Positions 25,963-35,745 are shown, counted from the stretch's first letter. The stretch: DNA of 64,000 nt from Robertmurraya korlensis (GCF_023715225.1 NZ_JAMBNS010000015.1:17475-81474), one strand, 5' to 3'. Program-made: numbers and translations. The notes: generated by a model not told the origin, from the sequence alone.

Positions 25963-25978
25963 TGTGAAATGTTTCACA
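25963..25978. promoter_or_regulatory. Rex operator upstream of adhE
   Basis: TGTGAAATGTTTCACA is a perfect palindrome apart from its central TG and matches the Rex (redox-sensing repressor) consensus. It is 30 nt before the adhE start, a position suited to NADH-responsive repression of fermentation. Confidence 0.75.
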
Positions 25979-26008
25979 AACTAAATTGTTTAAACGGAGG
26001 TCTTTAAC

Positions 26009-28612
26009 ATGGCAGTTGAAGAAAAAGTACTAACTGAAAATCAAGAAGTAGCAAACATGATTGATGAGTTAGTTGCAAAAGGTCAAAAAGCGTTGAAAGA
26101 ATTCCAAGGTTTTACACAAGAAATGATTGATGACATTGTAAAAGAAATGGCTCTTGCTGGACTTGACCAACATATGCCTTTAGCGAAACTAGCGGTAGAA
26201 GAAACAGGCCGCGGAGTTTTTGAAGATAAAATGATCAAAAATATTTTTGCAACTGAATATGTTTACAACAATATTAAGAATAACAAAACCGTTGGAATTA
26301 TTGATGACAACCAATATGAAGGTGTTTATACAATCGCTGATCCAGTTGGAGTGGTTGCTGGGGTTACACCGGTTACGAACCCAACATCAACAACTATGTT
26401 CAAATCTTTAATTTCTATTAAAACAAGAAACCCAATCATCTTTGCCTTCCACCCATCTGCACAAAAATGTAGCAGTGAAGCAGCTCGTATCTTACGTGAT
26501 GCAGCAGTGAAAGCAGGAGCACCTGAAAACTGTATTCAATGGGTAGAAAAGCCATCTGTTCAAGCGACTCAGGCATTAATGAAGCATCCTGGTATTTCAC
26601 TAATTTTAGCAACTGGCGGCCCTGGAATGGTTAAATCCGCTTATAGTTCAGGAAAACCTGCTCTTGGTGTTGGTGCTGGTAACGTACCTTGCTATATTGA
26701 AAAATCTGCTAAGATCAAGCGTGCAGTAAATGACCTGATCCTTTCTAAGACTTTCGATAATGGTATGATTTGTGCTTCTGAACAAGCCGTTATTATTGAT
26801 AAAGAAATCTACAATGAAGTGAAGAAAGAGCTTATCGCTAACAATTGCTACTTCTTAAATGAAGCAGAAAAGAAAAAGGTTGAGGCGCTAGTTATTAATG
26901 AAAATACTTGTGCAGTAAATCCAACAATCGTAGGGATGCCTGCTGCGAAAATTGCACAGCTTGCTGGAGTAGAAGTTCCAGAAGATACTAAGATTCTTAT
27001 TGCTGAACTTAAGACAGTTGGACCTGAATCTCCACTTTCTCGTGAAAAGTTAAGCCCTGTACTAGCTTGCTTTAAGGTAAACAGCTTAGAAGAAGGTTTA
27101 ACACGTGCTGAAGAAATGCTAGAATTCGGTGGACTTGGTCACTCAGCTGTTCTTCACTCAACAAATGAAGAAGTAATGAAGGAATTTGGACTTCGTATGA
27201 AGGCTGGTCGTATCATCGTTAATGCTCCTTCTTCACAAGGTGCAATTGGCGACATCTATAATGCATTTATGCCTTCATTAACACTTGGTTGCGGTACATT
27301 TGGTGGAAACTCTGTATCTCAAAACGTAGGAGCTATCCATCTTGTAAATATTAAAAAGTTAGCGAAGAGGAATAATAATATGCAATGGTTTAAGGTTCCA
27401 CCTAAAATCTATTTCGAGAAAAATTCTACTCAATACCTAGCTAAAATGCCAAATGTTTCAAGAGCATTTATCGTTACTGACCCTGGAATGGTAAAACTAG
27501 GATATGTTGACATCGTGACTCGTTACCTTCGTCAACGTCCAAATCTAGTTCATGTTGAAGTATTTTCAGCAGTTGAGCCAGATCCATCTATCGACACAGT
27601 TATGGCTGGTGCAGAAGCTATGGCAGCATTCCAACCAGATGTAATTATTGCACTTGGTGGTGGTTCTGCAATGGATGCTGCAAAAGGTATGTGGTTATTC
27701 TACGAACACCCAGATGCAGACTTCTTTGGATTAAAACAAAAATTCTTAGATATTCGTAAGCGTGTTGTTAAGTATCCTAAGTTAGGTGAAAAAACTCAGT
27801 TTGTTGCGATTCCAACAACATCTGGAACAGGTTCTGAAGTAACATCTTTCTCTGTTATCACAGACAAGGTAAACAACATTAAGTACCCATTAGCAGATTA
27901 TGAGTTAACTCCAGATGTAGCGATTATCGATCCACAGTTTGTTATGACTGTTCCTAAGGTCATTACTGCTGATACAGGTATGGACGTATTAACTCACGCA
28001 TTCGAAGCCTATGTATCTATAATGGCTAACGACTATACAGATGGATTAGCAATGAAAGCTATACAACTGGTGTTCGAATACCTGCCAAGAGCTTTCCGTG
28101 ATGGCAGTGACGCAGTAGCACGTGAAAAAATGCATAATGCTTCAACCATTGCGGGTATGGCATTTGCTAACGCATTCCTTGGAATTAACCACAGCTTGGC
28201 ACATAAGCTTGGTGCAGAATTCCACATTGCTCACGGACGCTCTAACACTATCTTAATGCCACACGTAATTCGTTATAATGCAACAAAACCAACTAAGTTT
28301 GCTGCATTCCCTAAATACGAGAACTTTATTGCTGACCAGCGTTATGCTGAAATCGCAAGAACTTTAGGTCTTCCTGCTCGTACAACTGAAGAGGGTGTTG
28401 AAAGCTTAATCCAAGCAGTTATCAAGCTTGCTAAAGAGCTAGAAATCCCTATGAGTATTGAAGCTAATGGAGTAACAAAAGAAGCATTTGAAGCAAAAGT
28501 AGATTACCTTGCTGAGCGTGCCTTTGAGGATCAATGTACAACAGCTAACCCTAAATTACCGCTAGTAACAGAATTAGCAGCAATTTACCGTGAAGCATTC
28601 AAAGGTGTATAA
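26009..28612 (+). CDS. adhE: Bifunctional acetaldehyde-CoA / alcohol dehydrogenase AdhE
   Basis: Converts acetyl-CoA to ethanol in two NADH-consuming steps. The 867-residue product has an N-terminal aldehyde dehydrogenase domain (about 1-440), with catalytic Cys in NGMICASEQAV, a linker, and a C-terminal iron-dependent alcohol dehydrogenase domain (about 450-867) with GGGSAMDAAK, TSGTGSEVTSF and the Fe ligands in HSLAHKLGAEFHIAHGRSN. Such proteins assemble into spirosomes. Start ATG follows GGAGG at 8 nt. Rex and cre sites upstream predict induction under fermentation and catabolite control. Confidence 0.97.
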   Translation: MAVEEKVLTENQEVANMIDELVAKGQKALKEFQGFTQEMIDDIVKEMALAGLDQHMPLAKLAVEETGRGVFEDKMIKNIFATEYVYNNIKNNKTVGIIDDNQYEGVYTIADPVGVVAGVTPVTNPTSTTMFKSLISIKTRNPIIFAFHPSAQKCSSEAARILRDAAVKAGAPENCIQWVEKPSVQATQALMKHPGISLILATGGPGMVKSAYSSGKPALGVGAGNVPCYIEKSAKIKRAVNDLILSKTFDNGMICASEQAVIIDKEIYNEVKKELIANNCYFLNEAEKKKVEALVINENTCAVNPTIVGMPAAKIAQLAGVEVPEDTKILIAELKTVGPESPLSREKLSPVLACFKVNSLEEGLTRAEEMLEFGGLGHSAVLHSTNEEVMKEFGLRMKAGRIIVNAPSSQGAIGDIYNAFMPSLTLGCGTFGGNSVSQNVGAIHLVNIKKLAKRNNNMQWFKVPPKIYFEKNSTQYLAKMPNVSRAFIVTDPGMVKLGYVDIVTRYLRQRPNLVHVEVFSAVEPDPSIDTVMAGAEAMAAFQPDVIIALGGGSAMDAAKGMWLFYEHPDADFFGLKQKFLDIRKRVVKYPKLGEKTQFVAIPTTSGTGSEVTSFSVITDKVNNIKYPLADYELTPDVAIIDPQFVMTVPKVITADTGMDVLTHAFEAYVSIMANDYTDGLAMKAIQLVFEYLPRAFRDGSDAVAREKMHNASTIAGMAFANAFLGINHSLAHKLGAEFHIAHGRSNTILMPHVIRYNATKPTKFAAFPKYENFIADQRYAEIARTLGLPARTTEEGVESLIQAVIKLAKELEIPMSIEANGVTKEAFEAKVDYLAERAFEDQCTTANPKLPLVTELAAIYREAFKGV

Positions 28613-28673
28613 CCGTTAAGTCCAAAAGTGTTTTCCATTAGGAGATTCCCCTATCTCCAATTAATCAATAGTG

Positions 28674-28704
28674 ACCCATCCCTCTCCCCGGGATGGGTTA
28701 TTTT
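28674..28704 (+). terminator. Terminator of adhE
   Basis: ACCCATCCC and GGGATGGGT form a stem with a short loop, followed by TATTTTATG, 60 nt after the adhE stop. Confidence 0.75.
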
Positions 28705-28725
28705 ATGTATTCCATTTCCATATTG

Positions 28726-28758
28726 AAAGAGAGAGAACCTAGGCGGCTCCCTCTCTTT
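28726..28758 (-). terminator. Long hairpin after the 51-aa gene
   Basis: On the minus strand AAAGAGAGGGAGCC pairs with GGTTCTCTCTCTTT over 14 bp with two wobbles. No T-run follows on the minus strand, so it may be a 3-prime end stabiliser or a weak terminator for the mtlD side. Confidence 0.5.
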
Positions 28759-28812
28759 TGGGTTAGTAACACTAACCACTATTCCTTTTTCCTCATATCA
28801 TCAAACAATTCC

Positions 28813-28968
28813 TTACCAGCGATGAGCCTTTGCATTCTTAGCCAGAATAATTTCTGCCTGCGACTTTCTAGTCTCTCCATTCACTTGAGAACTACTAGCA
28901 TGCTTTCGTCTCGTCCACGTGTGACAAAAAAGTTGAGAATGTTGATCCAAATGATCTCTAAAACTCAT
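28813..28968 (-). CDS. Small basic protein, 51 aa, unrecognised
   Basis: Minus-strand reading frame ATG 28968 to TAA 28813 giving MSFRDHLDQHSQLF... ending EIILAKNAKAHRW. The ribosome site AGGTGA lies 6 nt upstream, very well placed. It is rich in His, Arg, Lys and Ser, with HTWTRRKHASSS in the centre, soluble-looking, with no known motif. It is 80 nt downstream of mtlD on the same strand, so possibly co-transcribed. A longer plus-strand frame covers the same bases, but it overlaps mtlD and has no sensible protein. Confidence 0.6.
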   Translation of the reverse strand: MSFRDHLDQHSQLFCHTWTRRKHASSSQVNGETRKSQAEIILAKNAKAHRW

Positions 28969-29047
28969 CTCAAATCACCTCATTGGTCAGGATACGTGCT
29001 GATATTCGGAGGAATATCTATTATAGCTTTTCACTTTTACCTAATAA

Positions 29048-30208
29048 TTATGATAGCTGATTTTGGAATTGCTTATATTCCTCTACAACCGTCTGAATAA
29101 TGGAATGATTAGGGTCTAAATTTGTTAACCTCGTTAATACCGCAAGAACTCCATCTTTCTTCAAACTCTCTTGAAGATCAAGCGCTTCTTGATCATCATT
29201 TGATGTAAATAATAATGCCGCTGCAACGACTTTACATAGATTAACTGGAGCTTCGTGAAACTCGTTGAAATATTCAACAGCCGGCGCAAACAAACGGTCG
29301 TGAATACCTAGCTTTCGAAGAGGTGATCTCCCCACTCTTTTCACATCATCAATAATGTATTCATTTTTAAATCGACCAATAATTTTCTGAATATACGCTT
29401 GATGCTGTTCATTGGAAAATCCATACTTTTTAACAAGCACTCTCCCTGATTCTTGCAATGCTCCCGAAACAATCTGATTCACTTGATCATTTTGTATCGC
29501 TTCTGCTATTGGATGAAACCCATATACAGAACCTACATACGCAATAGCTGCGTGTCCTGTATTGACTGTAAACAACTTTCTCTCAATAAATGGTGCCAAA
29601 TCATCCACGAGTGTTGCTCCGTCAATAGAGGGCTTTTCTCCTACCCAAGCCGTTTGTTCAATGACCCATTCAAAGAATGGCTCTACTTTAACCAAGAGCT
29701 TGTCGTCATTCGATTGGTTCGGAACAATTCTGTCGACCGCAGAATTTGGAAATCCGTATAGTGAATCAAAGCTATTTCTTTCCTCCTCAGTCAGGTGCTC
29801 GTATACCTTCTCTTTGAGAAAAGCACTCCCGCCAATCATATTTTCACATGCGATGATATTTAACGGCTTGTTTGTAATAGCGGCTCTTTTTTTCAATCCT
29901 TTAGCAATCATCGGTGAAATAATCGCTAAAATATTCGGTCCCACTGCAGTGGTAATCAGATCTGCCTGAACAATTGCCTCTTCAACTAATTCGCCATTTA
30001 TTGCACTGTTGATAGCAGATATGTTTGTTACCGTTGTCTCTGTTTGTTCCTTATTTGCTAATACAACTTTGTATTCTTTACGCTCATTAAGTAAATCAAC
30101 GATTTCTGCATTCACATCGGCAAAGCAAACCTCATAGCCTGATTGTTGTAATAACAAACCGATAAACCCACGGCCAATATTCCCCGCACCAAAATGTAGT
30201 GCCAACAT
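29048..30208 (-). CDS. mtlD: Mannitol-1-phosphate 5-dehydrogenase
   Basis: NAD-dependent oxidation of mannitol-1-phosphate to fructose-6-phosphate. The 386 residues begin MLALHFGAGNIGRGFIG, the Rossmann GxGxxGRG motif, followed by the C-terminal all-helical long-chain dehydrogenase domain; the catalytic lysine is in ERKLFTVNTGHAAIAY. It starts one nt after the mtlF stop, so the two are translationally coupled. Last enzyme of the mannitol cluster. Confidence 0.96.
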   Translation of the reverse strand: MLALHFGAGNIGRGFIGLLLQQSGYEVCFADVNAEIVDLLNERKEYKVVLANKEQTETTVTNISAINSAINGELVEEAIVQADLITTAVGPNILAIISPMIAKGLKKRAAITNKPLNIIACENMIGGSAFLKEKVYEHLTEEERNSFDSLYGFPNSAVDRIVPNQSNDDKLLVKVEPFFEWVIEQTAWVGEKPSIDGATLVDDLAPFIERKLFTVNTGHAAIAYVGSVYGFHPIAEAIQNDQVNQIVSGALQESGRVLVKKYGFSNEQHQAYIQKIIGRFKNEYIIDDVKRVGRSPLRKLGIHDRLFAPAVEYFNEFHEAPVNLCKVVAAALLFTSNDDQEALDLQESLKKDGVLAVLTRLTNLDPNHSIIQTVVEEYKQFQNQLS

Positions 30209-30209
30209 A

Positions 30210-30647
30210 TTAGTTCACCTCAGCAAATAAACTTAAAATTTCTTCTTCGGTTTTAGCCTGAACAAGTTTCTCGATATTTTCTTCCTCCGAACAAACGATG
30301 GCGATATTTGATAAAATATCTAAGTGTTCATTATTTTTTCCTGCAATCCCAATAAGAACCTTTACCATATTCCCTCCACCAAAATCCACTCCCTCTGGAG
30401 CTTGAATGATGGAGATACCTGAGTGCTTAACCATATCCTTTGCATCCTCTGTGCCATGTGGGATAGCCACAAAATTCCCCATGTATGTGGAAGTTAATTC
30501 TTCTCTAGCAAGCATTTTCTCGATATATGACGCTTCAACATACCCTTTATCAACAAGAATTTGTCCTGTCTTTCTAATCGCTTCCTCTTTTGTTGATAAA
30601 GTTACATTTAATTGGATATTTCCTGCTGTTAAAATTTGTACTGACAT
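30210..30647 (-). CDS. mtlF: PTS mannitol-specific EIIA component
   Basis: Phosphoryl carrier that passes phosphate from HPr to MtlA IIB. The 145-residue product has the EIIA(Mtl/Fru) fold with active His64 in GNFVAIPHGTEDAKD. I chose ATG 30647 because AAGGAG lies 8 nt upstream; a GTG three codons earlier overlaps that site. It lies 12 nt after mtlR. Confidence 0.95.
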   Translation of the reverse strand: MSVQILTAGNIQLNVTLSTKEEAIRKTGQILVDKGYVEASYIEKMLAREELTSTYMGNFVAIPHGTEDAKDMVKHSGISIIQAPEGVDFGGGNMVKVLIGIAGKNNEHLDILSNIAIVCSEEENIEKLVQAKTEEEILSLFAEVN

Positions 30648-30659
30648 ATTGTCCACTCC

Positions 30660-32753
30660 TTAGTGAATATTTTTTGTTTCAAAAATATCTCTTATCTCGT
30701 TGCATAGATAACCAAAAAGGGCATCCTTTTCTCCACTCTCATACAGGTGTATCGAGTCCTCATTTCGGATAATCGAAGCACTGATTTGACTGAGTATCTC
30801 TAGTGACTCCTCGCTTGCTTCTTGTGGTGATAACATTAGGAGAATTCGTTTATTAAAAATCTCTGTCCCATCCATTGCACTCACTTTCACGGGTTTTTCA
30901 AGTTCATACATAGTGAAAGAGGGTTTAGTCACCTCAGTACTTCTGGTATGGTAAAGCGAGAGAGTGGTTTCAGGGATTCCAAGTCCACCTAATGCTTCTC
31001 TTTCCGCTAAGTGATTAACAACTTTTTCAGCATCGTTAATGATCCCTTGCTGTTGAAGTGTTTCACATGCGGCCAATAAAGCTGTTGCAACCGAAAAATC
31101 TCCTCTCAGTTTTTGAATAAAATAACCAGAGAGTATGTCAATCGCTGCTGATGTAAAACGATTGTTTCGTTGAATTCTCGCAAAAAAATCTTTCCCTGCA
31201 TCATTTTTTAGACTGGAGTTTATCTCATTTTTCGGATGATCGGGAAGATCGACTCGAACCGACTGCTTTATTCTTTCAATTTCCGCCTGAGAAAGGATAG
31301 GGCTTACAAGAACATACTGACCTTGATAATCCTTTAAAGGAACTGTCGAAATGATAATCGAATACTCCTCAGGGTTGATCTGCTCAAAATCAAATAGTGA
31401 AACATTTTTTGTTTTTAACCAAGGCAATTCTTTTTGAATTTTGGTTGCTAGAATCTTTGATGTTCCAATTCCACTCGAACATACGACCAGGCCATTCATT
31501 TGCTTATTTTCTTCTCCCTTTAGCATGGCAGAAGCAAAATGCATAACAAGAAACCCTATTTCTTCTTTTGGAACCTTGAAGTCAGGAAAAACAATTTCAA
31601 CCCCATCTTGAATCATGCTAAATAGTTCATGGTAATCTTCCATAATCCGCTCAAGCAATGGATTACTAATCTTCATATGCTGCTTCATTCGATAGATAGC
31701 AGGACGCAAGTGTGCAATTAAACCTTGGTAAAGATCAATATTATTTTCAAAATGATATCCCATCCTGTTCCCAACATACTGGATGAGCTTTTGAGCGGTA
31801 TATCCGACTTGAACCGCCGTTTCTTCGAAAATATCTCCTTGTTCATTCCTCAGCTTTGCTCCTAATAGATGCATCGTAATATAACTTGCTTCCCCTTGAG
31901 AAACAGATATTTGAAAGGCAGTTTCTAATCCTGAAACAATTTTTTCAGCAATCTTATACTCTTTTGTTGACACAAGCTGCTCAGGGAATCTGTCATCTAA
32001 CACGATCTCCACACCTTGTTGAATCCTTTCTGTGGCAAGAGCTAGATGGACAACCAAACCGATATATGCGCTATCAGCGATTGGGTAAGGCAGTTCCTTT
32101 TTTACGTCATCAATGATACTTTCAATGATAATCAGCTTCTTTTTGTCAACCAATCCAAGTAATCGGTCGGTTGCTGTGTCCATATCCATAGCAGAACGTT
32201 TTTGGATATTCTCCCTGATAAAAGAAATAAATTCAAACTCATCCAGGTGATCTAAAATCAGACTGCTCATGACTTTTCTCTTAGCTGTTTCTAATCCAGA
32301 CAGTTCTACTCCATATCCTCTCTTCCGAATAAGAGATAGACCGAACGGTTCGATTTTTTCTTCAATTTTGTTTAGGTCATTACTTACTGTTGCAATCGTG
32401 ACATTTAGGTCACTTGCTAAGACAACCAATTTCACCGGTTCTAAGCTCTCCAGTAAGCTTGAGAGAATAATGGTTTGTCGTTCATCTGGAGTGTACTCGT
32501 TATGAGAAGCACTAAATAAGAATAATTTTAGCTTCTCTTTGCTTTCACTACTTCCTTTGACGAGAATTCCAACCCCAGATTGCTTTGAAAGTGACAAATC
32601 GTAGGACTTTAGTATTTCTTCGACTCCTTTTAAATCACGATGTACCGTCCTAGAACTCACATTAAGTATTTTGGCAATACTACTCACGGTCGTTTCCTCT
32701 TCACTAAGAAGTATCACCTCGAGAATTTTTCTTTCTCTCGCTGTAATATACAA
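30660..32753 (-). CDS. mtlR: Mannitol operon transcriptional activator MtlR
   Basis: PTS-controlled activator, 697 residues. N-terminal HTH (SSIAKILNVSSRTVHRDLKGVEE), a second winged helix (ASDLNVTIATVSNDLNKIEE), two PRDs (about 180-390), an EIIB-Gat-like domain with Cys in NGLVVCSSGIGTSKILA, and a C-terminal EIIA-like domain with LYHTRSTEV. Phosphorylation of PRD His activates and of the EIIB-like Cys inactivates it in Bacillus relatives. Start chosen at TTG 32753, giving MYITARERKILE, which resembles known MtlR N-termini and has AGGAG 9 nt upstream; an ATG two codons earlier is too near that site. Confidence 0.94.
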   Translation of the reverse strand: MYITARERKILEVILLSEEETTVSSIAKILNVSSRTVHRDLKGVEEILKSYDLSLSKQSGVGILVKGSSESKEKLKLFLFSASHNEYTPDERQTIILSSLLESLEPVKLVVLASDLNVTIATVSNDLNKIEEKIEPFGLSLIRKRGYGVELSGLETAKRKVMSSLILDHLDEFEFISFIRENIQKRSAMDMDTATDRLLGLVDKKKLIIIESIIDDVKKELPYPIADSAYIGLVVHLALATERIQQGVEIVLDDRFPEQLVSTKEYKIAEKIVSGLETAFQISVSQGEASYITMHLLGAKLRNEQGDIFEETAVQVGYTAQKLIQYVGNRMGYHFENNIDLYQGLIAHLRPAIYRMKQHMKISNPLLERIMEDYHELFSMIQDGVEIVFPDFKVPKEEIGFLVMHFASAMLKGEENKQMNGLVVCSSGIGTSKILATKIQKELPWLKTKNVSLFDFEQINPEEYSIIISTVPLKDYQGQYVLVSPILSQAEIERIKQSVRVDLPDHPKNEINSSLKNDAGKDFFARIQRNNRFTSAAIDILSGYFIQKLRGDFSVATALLAACETLQQQGIINDAEKVVNHLAEREALGGLGIPETTLSLYHTRSTEVTKPSFTMYELEKPVKVSAMDGTEIFNKRILLMLSPQEASEESLEILSQISASIIRNEDSIHLYESGEKDALFGYLCNEIRDIFETKNIH

Positions 32754-32904
32754 GACCATCAACTCCTAAAGAGTCCAACTTACTGACAATTTTAAAATAA
32801 AGACATTTACATATTTAATGATACTCTTGCAAATAACGGTTAACAACCGTTTACAAATACACATTCGTCATAGTATTTGTTGACAAAATTAAATAAATTC
32901 AAAA

Positions 32905-33022
32905 GAAAAGCGCAAGCGCCTTGGTAAGCTCCGACAGGCATAAGACGAAGAACGAAAGAGGTCCTGACCTCTGTAGGGCTTTGGCTTATGACCCCGAGGA
33001 GCTAGGCGCTGGAGCTAGACAC
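32905..33022. repeat. Dispersed structured repeat, copy A (118 bp)
   Basis: Starts GAAAAGCGCAAGCGCC and ends GGCGCTGGAGCTAGACAC. It shares layout and many blocks with the reverse-oriented element at 62974-63091. Arms are mutually complementary: GGCGC with GCGCC, AGCTCC with GGAGCT, and CATAAG with CTTATG. It sits between the mtlR start and the terminator of the DUF1646 gene and has no coding capacity. Confidence 0.8.
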
Positions 33023-33053
33023 CGCTCAAAGTCCAAGAACTCATACTTATCTT

Positions 33054-33088
33054 TTTAAAAAAAGGAGCCCAGATTTATTCTAGGCCCC
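33054..33088 (-). terminator. Terminator of the DUF1646-like transporter gene
   Basis: Minus-strand GGGGCCTAG pairs with CTGGGCTCC, 7-base loop, followed by seven T residues. Confidence 0.85.
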
Positions 33089-33096
33089 GCTTCCTC

Positions 33097-34107
33097 TTAT
33101 AATAAAAAAGCATAAATAATCATCATTATAACCAATCCAACAGGCACTCCAAAATATGCCCATTCCTTACTTGAGATTCCCAGTTTATTCGCAGCTATGA
33201 TATTAGGAATATTCCCTGGTATTAACATCCCTCCGCTAATCAGCAGACCCAATAGAACGGCTCTTACCTTTTGTTCTCCCATCTGAGGACTCATTTCAGC
33301 CGCTGCAAGAGTAGCATTATCTAAAACAGCAGAAACCGTATTAATCCAGTACAGCAAGGGTGTGTTTAAATGAATGATATAGAGATCAATTACGGTTTTA
33401 AACCCCGATCCTAGTAATGTTAAGCCCATCACAAACAAATATATTTTGATTCCTCTATAAAAAACTTCCTCATACGTTTCATTGTTAATTTGCGCCTCTC
33501 TGAATTCGTGTAGATGCTTTGGCTTTTTAACTAAAATAGCAGCCAATACACCTAATAAAATGATTAATGGAATAATAATCGGTCCTAATAAATTGAATAG
33601 GTAGAAGAAATCCTCTCCTAATTTGTTAATGGCTATTGTTGCTACAGGTTCACCTACAGGTGTTAAACTTGCGCCTAGTCCAATACTAAAACAGGAAAGG
33701 ACCACATAACGCACTGTTGATTTTGTATCTAACCTCATTGAAGTGACAATTGCTACCAAGAGGAGAGAAGAAATAATCGCCGTTATAATACTTGATACTA
33801 AACCCATGGTAATCACAGTTAAAGCTATGCACCATCTAAAAGATAACGCAAGTAACAATCGATTGATGAATCTGTCGATACTGCGGTGAAACCACTTTAA
33901 AAGCAAAGATGCAAGTAATACAGCAATGGTAATCCCAATCGGATTACTTGCAGCTTTTAAGAATAGCTCTCTGCTCCAACTTCCACTAGTGATTGCAGTA
34001 ATCGTACCCATAATAAAAATAAATAATTCAATATTGTTCTCAACAACCTTTATCCTTAATGGTAAAAGTAATACTAACAAAAAGATGATTATCAACCACA
34101 ACACCAT
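33097..34107 (-). CDS. Putative cation transporter, DUF1646-like
   Basis: A 336-residue polytopic membrane protein with about ten hydrophobic segments. It resembles the DUF1646 group within the ion-transporter superfamily: SSIITAIISSLLLVAIV in the first half, the hairpin-like GLGASLTPVGEPVATIAINKLGEDF, and in the second half a matching VSAVLDNATLAAAEMSP and LISGGMLIPGNIPNIIAANKLGI. The two related halves are typical for a two-repeat transporter. Substrate unknown; sodium or another cation is a guess from the superfamily. It sits between mtlA and mtlR with its own terminator, so it is not simply a member of the mannitol operon. Confidence 0.8.
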   Translation of the reverse strand: MVLWLIIIFLLVLLLPLRIKVVENNIELFIFIMGTITAITSGSWSRELFLKAASNPIGITIAVLLASLLLKWFHRSIDRFINRLLLALSFRWCIALTVITMGLVSSIITAIISSLLLVAIVTSMRLDTKSTVRYVVLSCFSIGLGASLTPVGEPVATIAINKLGEDFFYLFNLLGPIIIPLIILLGVLAAILVKKPKHLHEFREAQINNETYEEVFYRGIKIYLFVMGLTLLGSGFKTVIDLYIIHLNTPLLYWINTVSAVLDNATLAAAEMSPQMGEQKVRAVLLGLLISGGMLIPGNIPNIIAANKLGISSKEWAYFGVPVGLVIMMIIYAFLL

Positions 34108-34201
34108 TGTTCCACTTCATCTCCAATAGGATATTTCCTTTTTAAAGGAGTTATATATATATGCTCTGTCTGGGACAAACTTGCCTTTTAGTTCAAACAT
34201 A

Positions 34202-34236
34202 AAACACCCCTAACCATAGACTGTGATTAGGGGTGT
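34202..34236 (-). terminator. Terminator of mtlA
   Basis: Minus-strand AACACCCCTAAT and GTTAGGGGTGTT pair, followed by TTTATG. It separates mtlA from the DUF1646-like gene. Confidence 0.8.
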
Positions 34237-34249
34237 TCATGTTCATTCA

Positions 34250-35662
34250 TTATTTTAAGTTATTAACGATTTCATCATATTTAGGGCTATTTAAGAAGTT
34301 TTCTACAGACACATGATGGGCATTTGGAAGCTTAGCTTTGGCACGGTCCGTTAAATCTTTATGCGTTACAACGATGTCAGCATCCGCTGGAAGATTATTG
34401 ATAGATGTATTCGCTACCTCTACCCCTTCTACTTCTGCCTTTTTTACTTTGTTTCGTAAAATAGAAGCTCCCATTGCACTAGATCCCATTCCAGCATCAC
34501 ATGCAAAGATAATTTTATTTACCTTTTTATAGTCCACTTTGTTTTCTAATGCTTCTGCTACTGAGCTCTTCTTCCCTTTCATTTCTTGCATCTTCTCTGT
34601 TGCTGCTTCTAAATCTTCTTCTTCGTTGTTTTTGCTTACTTTTAGAATAAATGATGCTACTGCGAATGAGACCGCTGCTGCAACAAGTACACCTAGTAGT
34701 ACTCCTAAGTGACCACCTTTTGGAGTCATTGCCATTAAAGCAAAGATACTTCCTGGTGATGGAGGAGCTACAAGACCTGCGTTAAAGATGGATAATGTGA
34801 ATACTCCACTCACTCCCCCTGCGATTGCAGCAAGGATTAACATAGGCTTCATTAGGATGTATGGGAAGTAAATCTCATGAATTCCCCCTAAGAAGTGAAT
34901 AATCACCGCACCTGGAGCTGTTCTTTTTGCTGAACCTTTACCGAATAACATAATCGCTAAAAGAATACCAAGTCCAGGACCAGGGTTTGATTCTAATAGG
35001 AACATAATTGATTTTCCAGCGTCTGCTGCTTGTTCTACACCAAGTGGGCTTAAAATCCCGTGATTGATTGCATTGTTTAAGAATAATACCTTAGCAGGTT
35101 CAATTAGAATATTTGCTAATGGAAGAAGCCCTGCATCAACGATTGCTTCTACTCCTGAAGCTAACACTTTGTTTAAACCTTCTACAACCGGACCGATTAC
35201 TTTAAATGCAATTAAAGTTAACGCTCCACCTAAAATACCAGCTGTGAAGTTGTTTACCAACATTTCAAAACCTTGTCTGATCTTTGGAACGATTATGGCA
35301 TCAAGCTTCTTAATGAGATATCCTCCAAGTGGCCCCATAATCATGGCACCTAGGAACATCGGAATCTCTGCACCAACGATTACACCCATGGTTGCTGTGG
35401 CACCGACTACTCCTCCACGAGTATCATAAACGATCTTACCACCAGTGTAACCGATTAATAATGGAAGAAGATAAGTAATCATCGGTCCAACTAGCTTGGC
35501 AAAATCCTCATTTGGATACCAGCCTGTTGGAATAAATAAAGCCGTAATAATCCCCCATGCGATAAATGCACCAATATTCGGCATAATCATGCCACTTAAA
35601 TGACTACCAAAGCGTTGGATTTTTACACGAACATCCGACTTTTGCGCTACTTGATTAGACAT
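34250..35662 (-). CDS. mtlA: PTS mannitol transporter subunit IICB
   Basis: Imports and phosphorylates mannitol. The 470-residue product has the membrane IIC domain (about residues 15-345) and a C-terminal IIB domain with the phosphocysteine Cys388 in [11 protein letters not shown] is separate (mtlF). Key IIC motifs include [20 protein letters not shown] and [18 protein letters not shown] 35662 (MSNQVAQ) lies downstream of AAAGGGG; the frame opens 25 codons further up with no ribosome site. The promoter with an internal cre site lies about 55-83 nt upstream. Confidence 0.95.
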   Translation of the reverse strand: MSNQVAQKSDVRVKIQRFGSHLSGMIMPNIGAFIAWGIITALFIPTGWYPNEDFAKLVGPMITYLLPLLIGYTGGKIVYDTRGGVVGATATMGVIVGAEIPMFLGAMIMGPLGGYLIKKLDAIIVPKIRQGFEMLVNNFTAGILGGALTLIAFKVIGPVVEGLNKVLASGVEAIVDAGLLPLANILIEPAKVLFLNNAINHGILSPLGVEQAADAGKSIMFLLESNPGPGLGILLAIMLFGKGSAKRTAPGAVIIHFLGGIHEIYFPYILMKPMLILAAIAGGVSGVFTLSIFNAGLVAPPSPGSIFALMAMTPKGGHLGVLLGVLVAAAVSFAVASFILKVSKNNEEEDLEAATEKMQEMKGKKSSVAEALENKVDYKKVNKIIFACDAGMGSSAMGASILRNKVKKAEVEGVEVANTSINNLPADADIVVTHKDLTDRAKAKLPNAHHVSVENFLNSPKYDEIVNNLK

Positions 35663-35716
35663 ATAGTATAATTCCCCTTTCAGAAATATAATTCTTTTGT
35701 CCTTGTTTCTAACTTT

Positions 35717-35745
35717 ATGATAAAGCGTTTTCAACACCTAATCAA
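35717..35745 (-). promoter_or_regulatory. mtlA promoter with internal cre-like site
   Basis: Minus strand: TTGATT (-35), 17-bp spacer, TATCAT (-10). The spacer contains TGAAAACGCTTTATCA, close to the CcpA cre consensus, so repression by preferred sugars is likely. The promoter class is inferred from sequence only. Confidence 0.6.

Noticed and set aside
28693..29100. Plus-strand reading frame of 135 codons
   Set aside because: It overlaps the end of mtlD and the better-supported small minus-strand gene, starts inside the adhE terminator and has no ribosome site or recognisable protein.
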